NCBI GenBank assembly: GCA_963781665.1
Contig: CAWAGA010000002.1
Span: forward strand, 3,162,001 to 3,226,000
Source of the DNA: JAJYIW01 sp963781665
GTDB taxonomy: Bacteria; Chloroflexota; Anaerolineae; Anaerolineales; Anaerolineaceae
Direction of reading: 5' to 3'
Length of the DNA: 64,000 nucleotides
Positions 35,803 to 44,783 of this stretch are shown here, piece after piece. The position numbers and the translations under genes are program-made. The notes beneath the pieces are model-generated. The model did not search any database. It was not told the origin of the DNA and saw nothing but the letters and a program-made list of their open reading frames with translations. The stretch's first letter is position 1, and every line of letters begins with the position of its first letter.

Positions 35803-36479
35803 ATAGAACAACGCCTCGTCCAGAGTAGCCTGGGCTATGGTTCCACCTGTGGACCGGGTGGACAATGAGCCGTGGATACAACCTAAGCCGAGGGGCAGGT
35901 CAGTTAAACCAGTCTAATTCCACCGGTCCGAAATAATGGGCGCAGCAGCTGGGAGTTTAGCCACCGTCCCTTTACAACCATATCGCCGGTCTGGACGACC
36001 TGTGGCTGTGGCTGAGTTGGCAGTATTGAGCGTGTGTGCGCTGGGCGGCTGCCTGACTGGGGCTGTCCTGGAGAAATCGGACTAAAAGGAGTCCTGGCCC
36101 TGGCTCAGGCCTAACGGGCTTATGTCAAACGCAGCCCTCATCTCTACCAGGCAAGCCAGCGCGTCTCGGGAAATATGACTGAACCCGATCTGCAGCTTGA
36201 AGCAGCCGAGGAAAGGGTCGTCTGGGCGGCTTTGGTCTCCCGCTTGATCTGGATGAGAGCTTCCTCCGGTTGACTGCGCTGGTCACACCCTCGTATTCAA
36301 ATAGATGATCGTAGGGGGCATGTCTTCCATGGTTATTTTCTTAATGACTTCACACTAAAAATTGATTGTCAAACCTGATAAATTTGATATACTATATAAG
36401 GTATTCATCAATCAAAATTGTAGTTTCCTGGTTTGTGGGTGGACTGGTGTATGGAGAACATTGCTAAGAAATTCACCAG
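35803..36479. other. decayed stretch without recognisable gene
   Basis: 677 bases with many stops in all frames. The stretch 35930-36290 is GC-richer and looks like worn coding sequence, but no family could be identified. Confidence 0.4.
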
Positions 36480-36710
36480 ATTGCGGCTTTCTATACCATA
36501 TATTGCAACATTGTAGAGCTGACAACTGTTTCGGGAACGACTTTGATTTATGCCGACCCCACGGTTTCACCCGGCGTCAGCTACAGCTATACCATTGACG
36601 CTTTCGATGCCGCTGGAAACCATTCACACCGGTCCGCGCCTGCCAGCATCACTATCCCTCCGCTTACCGCTATCACTTACAAGAATTACTTGCCGCAAAT
36701 TGGTAGGTAG
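36480..36710 (+). pseudogene. fibronectin-III-like end of a secreted protein, remnant
   Basis: The frame ending at TAG 36708-36710 reads VSGTTLIYADPTVSPGVSY, then SYTIDAFDAAGNHSHRSAPA and finally ITYKNYLPQIGR. This is the end of a fibronectin type III domain plus a short tail like the YLP-type C-terminal signals seen in secreted Chloroflexota proteins. No start or upstream part remains. It is only the last 70-odd residues of a lost extracellular protein. Confidence 0.55.
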
Positions 36711-37005
36711 AGTTAATTTCTCATTTTCTCACAGATAATCCCACAAACCAACTCCGGGCCAGCAGGGGGGAATGACCGCGGGTTGAACCCGCAGCTATCT
36801 TTGCCAGCCTGGAGGTTACCGCTGGCTGTATAATAATGCTGATCCCTGGCGATGATACACAAGAGGTCGTCGAGAAGGTTTATTCTTTCAGATTGGCTTT
36901 TGAGACGGTCAGTCATGGTATTTGTCTTGGACAGCGATGCAGATATGGGCGTATATGCCCTTGCGAGTAAATTAGTGAGCTGATTTGAGCTAAAGGAGTT
37001 GTCTT

Positions 37006-38745
37006 ATGTTAAAGCCGCAGTCGAATGCATTCCGGCAGGTTATCCAATTAGCCAATTTTTGGGATTTCCGTTTCGATCCAGACGAAATTGGAAAAGAAGC
37101 TGGTTGGAATAACGGTTTCAATCATTCGGTCCCCATCGCCGTCCCAGCAAGCTGGAATGACCAATTCATGGAAGAACGCGACAATCTTGGGCCAGCCTGG
37201 TACCAGACGAAATTCGATTTGCCCTGGGGATGGCAGGAAAAGAGTGTTTTTTTGCGGTTTGACTCGGTGAACTACCTGGCCGAAGTATGGCTGAATGGCG
37301 TACATCTTGGCGAGCATGAAGGTGGGCATTTGCCTTTTGTTTTTGAGATTGGCTCTAAGGTTAAGCCGGAAAATAACTTGTTGGTCGTCAGAGTCGATGG
37401 CAGCCTGGCGTTTGACCGGGTGCCGCCGGGTGATATCCCTCCAGTCCCGGGACAGGACAATTCAACCCAGAATTTTCCGCCGACAAATTTTGACTTTTAT
37501 CCTTTCTGCGGTATCCAAAGGCCCGTGCTTCTCTATGCGATGCCTCAAAATGGGCTCGTAGATTTGACCGTCATCCCGGATATCGACGGAGATACCGGAA
37601 TCGTTAATGTCACCATCACCTTGAACGGTGACGTCGATACTATCGATGCAACAATTAGTGTGCAGGACGATGACAGCCTGATTATCACCGAGAGCTTGCC
37701 TGCTCCTGAAAAAAAGATCATGCTAGCCATTCCGCATGCAAAACTGTGGTCGCCCGAATCTCCCAATCTCTACCGGTTGGTGATTGAATTGGCGTGTGAC
37801 AATCTCAATTATGACAGCTACTCACTTGACATCGGGATCCGAACCATGAAAGTTGAAGGCGACCAGCTGCTCTTGAACGGTAAACCGGTCTTTTTGAGAG
37901 GGTTTGGCCGTCATGAAGATTTTCCAGTCATCGGGCGTGGATTATTTCCAGCTTTGATCATCAAAGACTATGCCTTGATGGAGTGGGTGGGAGCTAATTC
38001 TTTCCGCACGACCCATTACCCTTATTCCGAAGAGATGATTGATATGGCAGATCGCCTGGGTTTTATGGTCATTGACGAAACCCCTGGAGTGGGCTTATTC
38101 TTTGATGAACCTGGTTTGGATAAACGATTCCGCCTTTGCCAACAGTTTACTCGAGAGCTGATCGACAGGGATAAGAACCACCCAAGTGTCATCGTCTGGA
38201 GCCTGGCCAATGAGCCTCATTCGATCGAGCCTGCAGCCAGCCAATTCTTTCGCGGTTTGTATGACCTGGCTAAATCGCTCGACGATACCCGTCCGGTCAC
38301 ATTAGTCAGCAGTGTGGGTAAGGGGGAAGTCTCTTTTGAGTTTCTTGATATCGTTTGCCTGAACCGTTATTATGGCTGGTATTCGGAAATGGGCCTGCTC
38401 GATATCGGGATGAAGCTGCTTTCGAACGAATTAGATGCCCTCCATGCTCAGTATCCCAAGCCACTGCTTCTGACCGAGTTTGGGGCTGACGCGGTCCCCG
38501 GTATGCATGCCCAACCAGCAGAAATGTTTAGCGAAGAGTACCAGGCAGAAATGATTGAAGCTTACCTTCAGCTGCTTAATTCAAAGCCGTATGTTGCCGG
38601 TCAGCATGTATGGAATTTGTGCGATTTCAAAACCGGGCAGTCTGTCCGGCGAATGGCTGGATTCAACTACAAAGGGATTTTCACCCGCGACCGGAGACCA
38701 AAGCTGGCGGCTCACCGCTTAAAAGCAAGCTGGACAAAAAGTTGA
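37006..38745 (+). CDS. uidA: beta-glucuronidase, GH2 family
   Basis: A 579-residue protein with the GH2 arrangement: a sugar-binding jelly roll (to about 170), an immunoglobulin-like domain (about 180-270) and a TIM barrel. The acid/base Glu403 is in WSLANEPHS and the nucleophile Glu491 is in LLTEFGAD. The motif FNYKGIFTRDRRPK holds Asn554-x-Lys556, the N-x-K pair that recognises the glucuronate carboxylate in beta-glucuronidases. The call is therefore beta-glucuronidase rather than beta-galactosidase. AAAGGAG precedes the ATG. There is no signal peptide, so it is cytoplasmic. It converges with the esterase gene at 38778, with no more than 35 bases between. Confidence 0.94.
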   Translation: MLKPQSNAFRQVIQLANFWDFRFDPDEIGKEAGWNNGFNHSVPIAVPASWNDQFMEERDNLGPAWYQTKFDLPWGWQEKSVFLRFDSVNYLAEVWLNGVHLGEHEGGHLPFVFEIGSKVKPENNLLVVRVDGSLAFDRVPPGDIPPVPGQDNSTQNFPPTNFDFYPFCGIQRPVLLYAMPQNGLVDLTVIPDIDGDTGIVNVTITLNGDVDTIDATISVQDDDSLIITESLPAPEKKIMLAIPHAKLWSPESPNLYRLVIELACDNLNYDSYSLDIGIRTMKVEGDQLLLNGKPVFLRGFGRHEDFPVIGRGLFPALIIKDYALMEWVGANSFRTTHYPYSEEMIDMADRLGFMVIDETPGVGLFFDEPGLDKRFRLCQQFTRELIDRDKNHPSVIVWSLANEPHSIEPAASQFFRGLYDLAKSLDDTRPVTLVSSVGKGEVSFEFLDIVCLNRYYGWYSEMGLLDIGMKLLSNELDALHAQYPKPLLLTEFGADAVPGMHAQPAEMFSEEYQAEMIEAYLQLLNSKPYVAGQHVWNLCDFKTGQSVRRMAGFNYKGIFTRDRRPKLAAHRLKASWTKS

Positions 38746-38777
38746 GCTTTAAGGTAGCTATTCGATCCAAAATCTTA

Positions 38778-39827
38778 TTATCTTAGCCAATGGTCCAACC
38801 ACGGGTAAGCCTGTATTCCATTCCAGCGGTGTTCGCCCTCGAAAATATCGTGAGCGAGGTGGTCTGAAGCCTCGAAAAGAGTGTAGGCCTGCCGGGCGAT
38901 TTCAACCTGTTCGATAGTGTTGATAACTCCACGTGCACCATTTAAATCATCTTTGGAGCCAGTTTCGATCAATAATGGCCTGGGTGCTATCATCGCCGCC
39001 AGGTCTCCCATATCAATATATTCCCATAAATGGGGAACGTAGTTGCACTCGCAGCAGCTCATACTCAGGATCGAATCGCGTACGCCGTAAAAATAGCCTG
39101 AGACCACGGCACACGCTATGCGTTCTTCCAGTGCGGCCAGGTAGAGGGTTTGCAAACCGCCTCCAGAGAGGCCGATACATCCAATTTTTTGTCCGGCGCA
39201 TTCAGGCCTGGACTGGATAAAATCGAGCAATCGCATCAGGTCCCAGATCCATGTGCCGATGACTGTAATCCCTAAAGGCAGGCCTAATTTCAATAATTGG
39301 TTGCAAGAACTGCTAAACAAATACTCTGAGCCTTCGCTTAGCGATTCTCGTCTTTCTCCCATCCCCCTGGCATCCGGACAGAAGACCATGTACCCTCTCT
39401 GGGCGCATTTTAACCCATAGTCGTAGTTCAATTGGAGGATCGCTTCGGTTACGCCGGGAATTTCAGTGACCCCCGCTGTGGCAATCTTACCTCCCCCCAA
39501 ATGACCATGGGCTGCGATTATCGGGGACAATTTTCTGGCGGGTCCATCCGGAATCAGTACGTACAGCGGCATGGTGACTCCAGGTTCGGTGTCGATCTCG
39601 ACCCGCTGCCGGCGATATCCATCACATTGGATTTCTTCGGTGACGCGCGGGTTTGGCGGACATGAAACCATTCGATCCAGTCCGAGCAAACGATAGAGAG
39701 TTCCTCTCACCTCAGATTTCCATAAGAGCCATTCGTCTTTATTCCTGGCTTTGAAACCCAAGCAACGACCGGCTGCATCATAGCGGGATTCGTAATATGT
39801 TTTGGTTTGGAAAAATTTATTTACCAT
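38778..39827 (-). CDS. acetyl-xylan-esterase-like alpha/beta hydrolase (Abhydrolase_7 type)
   Basis: A 349-residue protein. After a helical N-terminus it shows SPIIAAHGHLGGGK, VFCPDARGMGERRES, the nucleophile elbow GCIGLSGGGLQTLYLA, and a late acidic and His pair (ETGSKDDLNG and FEGEHRW). This matches the PF12715-like group near acetyl xylan esterases. It probably removes acetyl groups from sugars. The start codon ATG (39827-39825) lies inside the target duplication ACCATT of IS copy B, which inserted directly upstream. The gene was formerly the last of the operon that includes the URO-D genes. The coding part is intact, but its original ribosome-binding site now lies beyond the IS. Confidence 0.85.
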   Translation of the reverse strand: MVNKFFQTKTYYESRYDAAGRCLGFKARNKDEWLLWKSEVRGTLYRLLGLDRMVSCPPNPRVTEEIQCDGYRRQRVEIDTEPGVTMPLYVLIPDGPARKLSPIIAAHGHLGGGKIATAGVTEIPGVTEAILQLNYDYGLKCAQRGYMVFCPDARGMGERRESLSEGSEYLFSSSCNQLLKLGLPLGITVIGTWIWDLMRLLDFIQSRPECAGQKIGCIGLSGGGLQTLYLAALEERIACAVVSGYFYGVRDSILSMSCCECNYVPHLWEYIDMGDLAAMIAPRPLLIETGSKDDLNGARGVINTIEQVEIARQAYTLFEASDHLAHDIFEGEHRWNGIQAYPWLDHWLR

Positions 39828-39828
39828 T
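39823..39828 (+). repeat. target-site duplication ACCATT, left of IS copy B
   Basis: ACCATT is repeated at 42470-42475 directly outside the opposite IS end. It differs from the duplication at copy A, so the two copies inserted independently. Confidence 0.88.
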
Positions 39829-39914
39829 CTGTCAACGACAATTAGATATTCCCATCAGCGACAATTAGAAATGCCCATAACAGAAGGCATATAAACGTAT
39901 GCCTTTTTCGATAG

Positions 39915-40059
39915 CCTGCTTCCGCCGGAGCCGTCCCGCTGCGCAGAAAAGGCCGCGGAGACGAGCACCGTCAAGGGGGGCAGTTTGGGTTTTCTCCCTT
40001 GACAGAGCGCAGTCGGAGCGGCATACTGCGCAAAGCGGGACGGCGGAGGCGGAAGCAGG
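39915..40059. repeat. long interrupted inverted repeat inside IS copy B
   Basis: The counterpart of 11532-11677 in copy A. Arms CCTGCTTCCGCC and GGCGGAAGCAGG pair perfectly here, while the copy A arm has an extra change. The two versions differ at several bases. It is located between istB and the IS end. Confidence 0.75.
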
Positions 40060-40107
40060 CGGCCTGCTTTTGCTGGTGAGTCCTGTGGCAGCATGGCAGG
40101 GGACATT

Positions 40108-40869
40108 TCAGGGGGTCTCCTGAAGACGTTTGGCAGCTTCATCGGCTCTGTGGCTGGACATCTCCTTTCCGAATTCGACGATGATACTGTGGTGGACGAC
40201 GCGGTCGATGGCAGCAGCGGTGGTCATGGGGTTTTTGAAGATTTGATCCCATTGGGAGAAAACCAGGTTGGAAGTAATGACCACACTGCGGCGTTCATAT
40301 CGCTCGGCTAGCAAGGTAAAGAGGACTTCCATTTCTTCGGGGGATTGCTGAACATAACCGATATCATCCAGGATGAGCACCTCGAAGCGGTCGAGGCGGC
40401 GTAGCTCATGTTCGAGGAGCAGGTCGCGTTTGGCGCGCAGCAGGCTATCCACCAGGCGGTAGGTCGGGGTGAAGAAGACACTGCGGCCGATGTTGACCAG
40501 TTCGTGGCCAACGGCGGCCACAAAGTGCGTTTTCCCACGGCCGGGTAAACCGAAGACCAACAGGTTGTCGGCGCGGTCCACGAACTCGCCGGTGCATAAT
40601 TGGGGCAGCAGGCGACGAAGTCGCAAGGGAAGATACCCCTGGTCAAAGGTCGCCAGGGTCTTTTCGACCGGCAGATGGGCCGCATCCTGCAGGCGTTCGA
40701 TGCGCCGTTGGCGACGACCTTCCATCTCCTGTTCGAGTAGTTCGCCCAAGAATTTTTCCGGCGACCAGTTTTCGTTGGTAGCGCTAGCCAGGAGTTCTTC
40801 AACCACCTGTACAGCGGTGGGCATGTGTAAGGTGCGCAAGTGCTCTCGAATGGTCTCAAGCGGAGACAT
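40108..40869 (-). CDS. istB: IS21 helper ATPase IstB (copy B)
   Basis: A 253-residue AAA+ protein identical to copy A except for Val in place of Ile before the ITSN motif. Walker A GLPGRGKTH and Walker B VLILDDIGYV are intact. It overlaps istA by 14 bases. The function is as described for copy A: helper ATPase in transposition. Confidence 0.96.
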   Translation of the reverse strand: MSPLETIREHLRTLHMPTAVQVVEELLASATNENWSPEKFLGELLEQEMEGRRQRRIERLQDAAHLPVEKTLATFDQGYLPLRLRRLLPQLCTGEFVDRADNLLVFGLPGRGKTHFVAAVGHELVNIGRSVFFTPTYRLVDSLLRAKRDLLLEHELRRLDRFEVLILDDIGYVQQSPEEMEVLFTLLAERYERRSVVITSNLVFSQWDQIFKNPMTTAAAIDRVVHHSIIVEFGKEMSSHRADEAAKRLQETP

Positions 40870-42367
40870 GGCGTGCCTCCGGGCTCAAGAATTGGTCATA
40901 GAGGGTCAGGTTGACAGGGTTGACTGGTAAGTCAGGGATCGCTGTTGGCGTCGGCTGAACTAATTCGGCCACGGTTTGGTCATCCCAGTTCTGACCGGAT
41001 GTCAAAAGCATCTCCAGCGCTGCAGCCACATCCGTCTCCAACCCGCCTGCCGCCAGTTTGAGGATCCGCAGATAGGTCAGATCTGCTTTTCGGGCTGAAT
41101 AACGTGCTTGGAGCGCCTCCCAGGCCTGGCGGAAGACCGCTCGCGGGAAAAGATCGTCTCGGTAGCGGTAATTGCGAAATCCGCCCGGCTTGCGCAGCAA
41201 GCTGTCGATCACGTGGTGGTAGTTAATGCTGTAATGTTGCACTCCCGTCTGGCGGGGCAAGGTCTCCACCCGTTGGTTGGCATACCACACCTCAATCTGC
41301 CATTCGAACACCTTCACGGTCACTCGTTTGCTCTTCAAGCCGCTCGGTACGGTGTAGCCGTTCGAACCGACCCGCAAGATGCCATTCGAGCCGACCCGAA
41401 CATTCAACTCCCGCACCTCAGGCCAGGGAGCTACCGTCAGGGGTTGCATCACGGCCAGCTCTTCGGCTAGCTTTACCCGACGCCGGGCATTACGTTGCTC
41501 CATGATCCCCCACAAAAACGCTTCGTAGGTTTCCAAACTCTCAAAATCCCGGCTGCCCCGCAACAGCAAATGCTGTACGACAGTGCGTTTGAACCCGCCG
41601 TTCGATGATTCGATGTCGCCGTTCTCATTGGGGCTGTTGACATGGATCGTGCGCGGCTCCATCCCAAAATGCGTCAGCAACTGCAAATATTCGGCGTTGA
41701 ATCCACGCTCTTCCGGGCTCCGGTCACGTTGGTTGGGTCCCAAGTTGTGGGTGGCGGCCGTTGTATTATCGGTCTGGTGGATCTTGGGCACATGTCCCAG
41801 TTTCATCAAGGCGCTTTGCAGTCCCAACCGGATTGCCAGCAGTGATTCTGATTGCACCACGCGTCCCCATTCCCAATTTGAATAAGGCAGTACGCTATGG
41901 ATAACCAGGTGTTCAAACGCTTCTCCCTGCAAACTGATCCCCAGATTATTCATCCAGGTCCCATCTGTTTGCAGTACTTCACCCGGCTGGTGCACCTGAT
42001 CCAGGGTGAGGGTGGGGTTGCCATTCAATACCCGCCACTCGTTTACCCGACGTTGCAAGGTGCGCAACTGCCCTTCCTGGTATTTCTCCGGCTGCCGTTC
42101 GCACAACCATTCAAACAGCGTCTTGGCTTCCAATTCAGGCGCATCCTTCAACATCTTTTCCAGTTCGTCCCATTCCGCTTCAAATGGGTCGGTCCGAGTG
42201 CGATAGCTCCGCGGCTGTTTCAGTTCACTCGGTAGTTTTCCCAACTGTTCATATTTCCTGACAGTCTTACAGCTGCTCAGGTTTGCCTTCGCAGCCGCTT
42301 GTTCTTGGGTATGCCCTTGGTTTCGTTCTCTCATGATAATCCTCACCTGGGCGTCGTTAGCTGTCAT
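40856..42367 (-). CDS. istA: IS21-family transposase IstA (copy B)
   Basis: A 503-residue DDE transposase with acidic residues in LQTDGTWMN, IHQTDNTTAA and NENGDIESS. Compared with copy A, eight substitutions are visible, for example Cys for Ser in the HTH (NLSSCKTV), Asp for Asn in EWDELE, Met for Val in SALMKL, and Tyr for Cys in QARYSARK. Full length and an intact frame suggest that it is still active. Confidence 0.96.
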   Translation of the reverse strand: MTANDAQVRIIMRERNQGHTQEQAAAKANLSSCKTVRKYEQLGKLPSELKQPRSYRTRTDPFEAEWDELEKMLKDAPELEAKTLFEWLCERQPEKYQEGQLRTLQRRVNEWRVLNGNPTLTLDQVHQPGEVLQTDGTWMNNLGISLQGEAFEHLVIHSVLPYSNWEWGRVVQSESLLAIRLGLQSALMKLGHVPKIHQTDNTTAATHNLGPNQRDRSPEERGFNAEYLQLLTHFGMEPRTIHVNSPNENGDIESSNGGFKRTVVQHLLLRGSRDFESLETYEAFLWGIMEQRNARRRVKLAEELAVMQPLTVAPWPEVRELNVRVGSNGILRVGSNGYTVPSGLKSKRVTVKVFEWQIEVWYANQRVETLPRQTGVQHYSINYHHVIDSLLRKPGGFRNYRYRDDLFPRAVFRQAWEALQARYSARKADLTYLRILKLAAGGLETDVAAALEMLLTSGQNWDDQTVAELVQPTPTAIPDLPVNPVNLTLYDQFLSPEARHVSA

Positions 42368-42469
42368 GCACTACTCCATGTTTTTGGAGTAGTTTACTCC
42401 GGCTATCGACCACCTCTTGGTGGGTATTTCTAATTGTCGTCAGGGGGTAATTCTAATTGTCGTTAACCG

Positions 42470-42475
42470 ACCATT
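42470..42475 (+). repeat. target-site duplication ACCATT, right of IS copy B
   Basis: The second copy of the six-base duplication at 39823-39828. On the minus strand it reads AATGGT and preserves the original esterase start codon with its leader. Confidence 0.88.
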
Positions 42476-42486
42476 TTTATCTCTTT

Positions 42487-43614
42487 TCATAACCAACCAG
42501 TTAATTGAGCCAACAATTGGCTGTATTCGATAAAATTTTGCCAGGAAATATCCGGAGGCACTCCGTGATCGATAGCGGGAATATAGCCGCCATCCTTGAC
42601 CAACGGAGGTATGACCCGGTAGATTTCGTCACGCATGACTTCTCCACCATTTGCTACCGCGCGCTTATCGATACCCCCCATATAAGCCATTTTATTACCA
42701 AATTGTTTTCTAAACTCAACAATATCGTTTCCAGCCGCGACTTCGATTGGTGTACAACAATTGAAACCGGCTTCGAGCCAGATTGGAATCAACTCACCGA
42801 TGAACCCATCTGAATCGATCGAAACCAGAGAGCACCCGCTGGATTTAACGGTAGCGACCCAATTGTGATATGTCGGCAGGAGGAACCGGCGAACCATACG
42901 CGGCGATATCATACTGTGCTGTTTGTACGCCATATCCTCTGAAAACACGATATTATCCAACTTAACTCGAGCCAGGACAGGCTTGAGCACCTTGAGCACA
43001 AAATCTTCCCAGAAATCAATCATTTCCTGCACAAAATCAGGCTGTTCGACAAACAACACGCACAGATTCTCAAATCCGCACCACTCACGAAGCTGCCAGA
43101 AAGGGCCGGGGATGTTGAGCGTTAGCTCGGTATCATTCTGGTTAATTTCATGGCAGCGGTTTTCGAAATCTTGCGGATAACGATCTTTAGAAAATGCATA
43201 TCGCCAGCGTATCTTGTCGATCCAATCCTGGCGGTTCTTTACCGGGAATTCGTGCCATTTGCGGGTAACAAAGTCGCGCGCACTGCGGATGTATGAAAAA
43301 TCATATTCATCTGAAATTTCGGTTATCGCACCCATCCAATCCTGAATGATGATGTGTCCGGCCTGGTGTTCGAGTATCTTTTCTTCGAAAGTGGGCATCA
43401 TTATAAAGGACACCCCCATATCTGGTGGGGCTTGGGGAGCCGTCTCAGGTAGTTTCAATGACAGCCACAACTGATCGAGCCAATCTACACCAGGAGCGAG
43501 GCCCTGGCGGTGCCATGCTTCAAGCGTTGACTCCCGTGGCCAGCCTGGCTCGAATGGAATCCGGTCAGGGTTTTCAAATAAGAGAGTCCTTCGGTAGCGC
43601 TCACGTTCGATCAT
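42487..43614 (-). CDS. URO-D-fold (uroporphyrinogen decarboxylase-like) protein A
   Basis: A 375-residue TIM-barrel protein of the URO-D/MtaA superfamily: a start typical of these relatives (RERYRRTLLFENPDRIPFEP), VLKPVLARVKLDNIVFSEDM, a SPRMVRRFLLPTYHNWV segment, and a late MAYMGGIDKRAVANGG. Where corrinoid methyltransferases of this fold carry a zinc-binding His-x-Cys, the sequence reads VSIDSDGFIGEL, without Cys. It is therefore probably not a zinc-dependent methyltransferase. True HemE function is also unlikely. Such proteins often accompany sugar transporters in Anaerolineae-like and other anaerobes, with unknown function. It is coupled to the next gene upstream by a four-base overlap. 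Confidence 0.8.
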   Translation of the reverse strand: MIERERYRRTLLFENPDRIPFEPGWPRESTLEAWHRQGLAPGVDWLDQLWLSLKLPETAPQAPPDMGVSFIMMPTFEEKILEHQAGHIIIQDWMGAITEISDEYDFSYIRSARDFVTRKWHEFPVKNRQDWIDKIRWRYAFSKDRYPQDFENRCHEINQNDTELTLNIPGPFWQLREWCGFENLCVLFVEQPDFVQEMIDFWEDFVLKVLKPVLARVKLDNIVFSEDMAYKQHSMISPRMVRRFLLPTYHNWVATVKSSGCSLVSIDSDGFIGELIPIWLEAGFNCCTPIEVAAGNDIVEFRKQFGNKMAYMGGIDKRAVANGGEVMRDEIYRVIPPLVKDGGYIPAIDHGVPPDISWQNFIEYSQLLAQLTGWL

Positions 43615-44663
43615 ATTTGATACCGTTGGCAGAATTGGTGGTATAGGTCGTCCAATTCACTGCTGCTAAGAGGCGTTTCAATTAGAAATGCTAAGCCTTC
43701 AGGGGAAAGTAAATCGCTTAAAGATAGGACTTCATCCGCAGGGCAGATGACCAGTAAAGACTTCCCCTTCCCCTGGATCTTGCGAAACATTTCAAGCCAG
43801 GGCAAAGCCGAAGGGTTTTCGACCCCCGGTGTAAATTGAATGGCACCCAGCTCCGTTTGGCCCAACAGGGCATCGATATGCCGGGTGCAGCCGGGACCAT
43901 CCAGGTGATAGACTGCCCTTTTCACTTCAGCGGATTGGCGGACAATGTCGGGCAAAAAATACCTTTCGAACGCTTTCGTGCTGATCATGTATGAGAAATC
44001 ACATTCGGCTACCATATATGGCCGAGAAGACCACAGGTAGAGCCAGTGGATTAATTCGGCTCCTGCTTCTTGCGGTATCCGGTTCAGTTCCTGGAAAGCC
44101 TGGTGCCAGGCGGGATAAATTTCATGGATCGCTTGTTCGATCTTCTCGGGGTTGTCTACCAGGTCCATACACAGACGGGTTGCTCCCCGCAGTGTCAGCA
44201 GGATGTCCCCGGTTCCGCCCAGGTTGGGAGAACAGACTGCAAAACGCCCCGCGGCTGCTTTTGAGACCATGTGAAGTAGTTGAGTCATTTTCTCCCACCA
44301 CGCCTGTTGGGTAGAAAAATTCCATTTGATGTTGGACCAATCGTCGTTGATGCATTCCGGGGTCCACCCAGTATCAAATCCGAATTGGCGCTCATTGCTA
44401 AAAACTGATCCCAGCAGCACTGGGCCAAAATCTACCCTGATATTAGGGAGCATATCGCCTCGCCGGTGAAGTTGGAGCATGTCCTTGAGTTTTACCTCGA
44501 ACCAGAGCTCTGGTTGGTCGAGTAAATCCAGGCGGCGATTGATTGGCCTTTCAGGTCTGGTATTGGCTGCAGCCAGAAAAATGGGACGGTCGTATAGTTC
44601 GTGAGCCCACCAGGCTTCGAAGCGCTTTGTTATTTCCGGAAAATCTTCGCTTAATTCGAGCAT
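43611..44663 (-). CDS. URO-D-fold protein B, paralogue in the transporter operon
   Basis: A 350-residue protein related to protein A by fold and position. Recognisable stretches are DFPEITKRFEAWWAHELYDR, NLGGTGDILLTLRGATRLCM, YMISTKAFERYFLPDIV and the strand AVYHLDGPGCTRHIDALLG. In the last, the usual His-x-Cys zinc site reads His-Leu-Asp. The C-terminal part ends ETPLSSSELDDLYHQFCQRY. The ATG is preceded only by an A-run, with no ribosome-binding site, and by the strong hairpin at 44676-44706. It follows the binding-protein gene on the minus strand and overlaps the next gene by four bases. Function unknown. Confidence 0.75.
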   Translation of the reverse strand: MLELSEDFPEITKRFEAWWAHELYDRPIFLAAANTRPERPINRRLDLLDQPELWFEVKLKDMLQLHRRGDMLPNIRVDFGPVLLGSVFSNERQFGFDTGWTPECINDDWSNIKWNFSTQQAWWEKMTQLLHMVSKAAAGRFAVCSPNLGGTGDILLTLRGATRLCMDLVDNPEKIEQAIHEIYPAWHQAFQELNRIPQEAGAELIHWLYLWSSRPYMVAECDFSYMISTKAFERYFLPDIVRQSAEVKRAVYHLDGPGCTRHIDALLGQTELGAIQFTPGVENPSALPWLEMFRKIQGKGKSLLVICPADEVLSLSDLLSPEGLAFLIETPLSSSELDDLYHQFCQRYQI

Positions 44664-44675
44664 TTTTTTTGGTTT

Positions 44676-44706
44676 GAGGCCCGGCTTCTCACAGAAACCG
44701 GGCCTC
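44676..44706 (-). promoter_or_regulatory. intercistronic hairpin after the binding-protein gene
   Basis: GAGGCCCGG and CCGGGCCTC, extended inward by five more pairs, form a 14-base stem with a three-base loop. On the minus strand it is followed by an A-run and not by T. It lies between the binding-protein gene and URO-D gene B, as in the other transporter operon at 14838, and probably stabilises the upstream mRNA. Confidence 0.75.
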
Positions 44707-44783
44707 TGATATAGGATGGTGTGATAACTATTTAAGATCCACCGCTGTCAAAATGTTGTGATCCATGGTTAGAGCAAATCCTG

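Larger units (their letters stand above)
39829..42469 (-). mobile_element. IS21-family insertion sequence, copy B
   Basis: A 2641-base element, inverted relative to copy A and one base shorter. The plus-strand left end begins CTGTCAACGACAATTAG and the right end finishes with the complement of CGGTTAACGACAATTAG. It has the same doubled end sites as copy A. istA and istB are intact and differ from copy A at only a few residues. It is flanked by ACCATT on both sides. It separates the esterase start from the URO-D genes. Confidence 0.93.

Noticed and set aside
36778..36792. perfect small palindrome GCGGGTT-G-AACCCGC before the beta-glucuronidase
   Set aside because: It lies more than 200 bases before the gene, has no neighbouring promoter elements and may be chance.
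9122..42469. composite transposon built from the two IS21 copies
   Set aside because: Each copy has its own target duplication, which shows two separate insertions.
42487..43614. authentic HemE (heme biosynthesis)
   Set aside because: The sequence lacks the usual N-terminal HemE motif, sits in a sugar operon and comes as a coupled pair of divergent paralogues.
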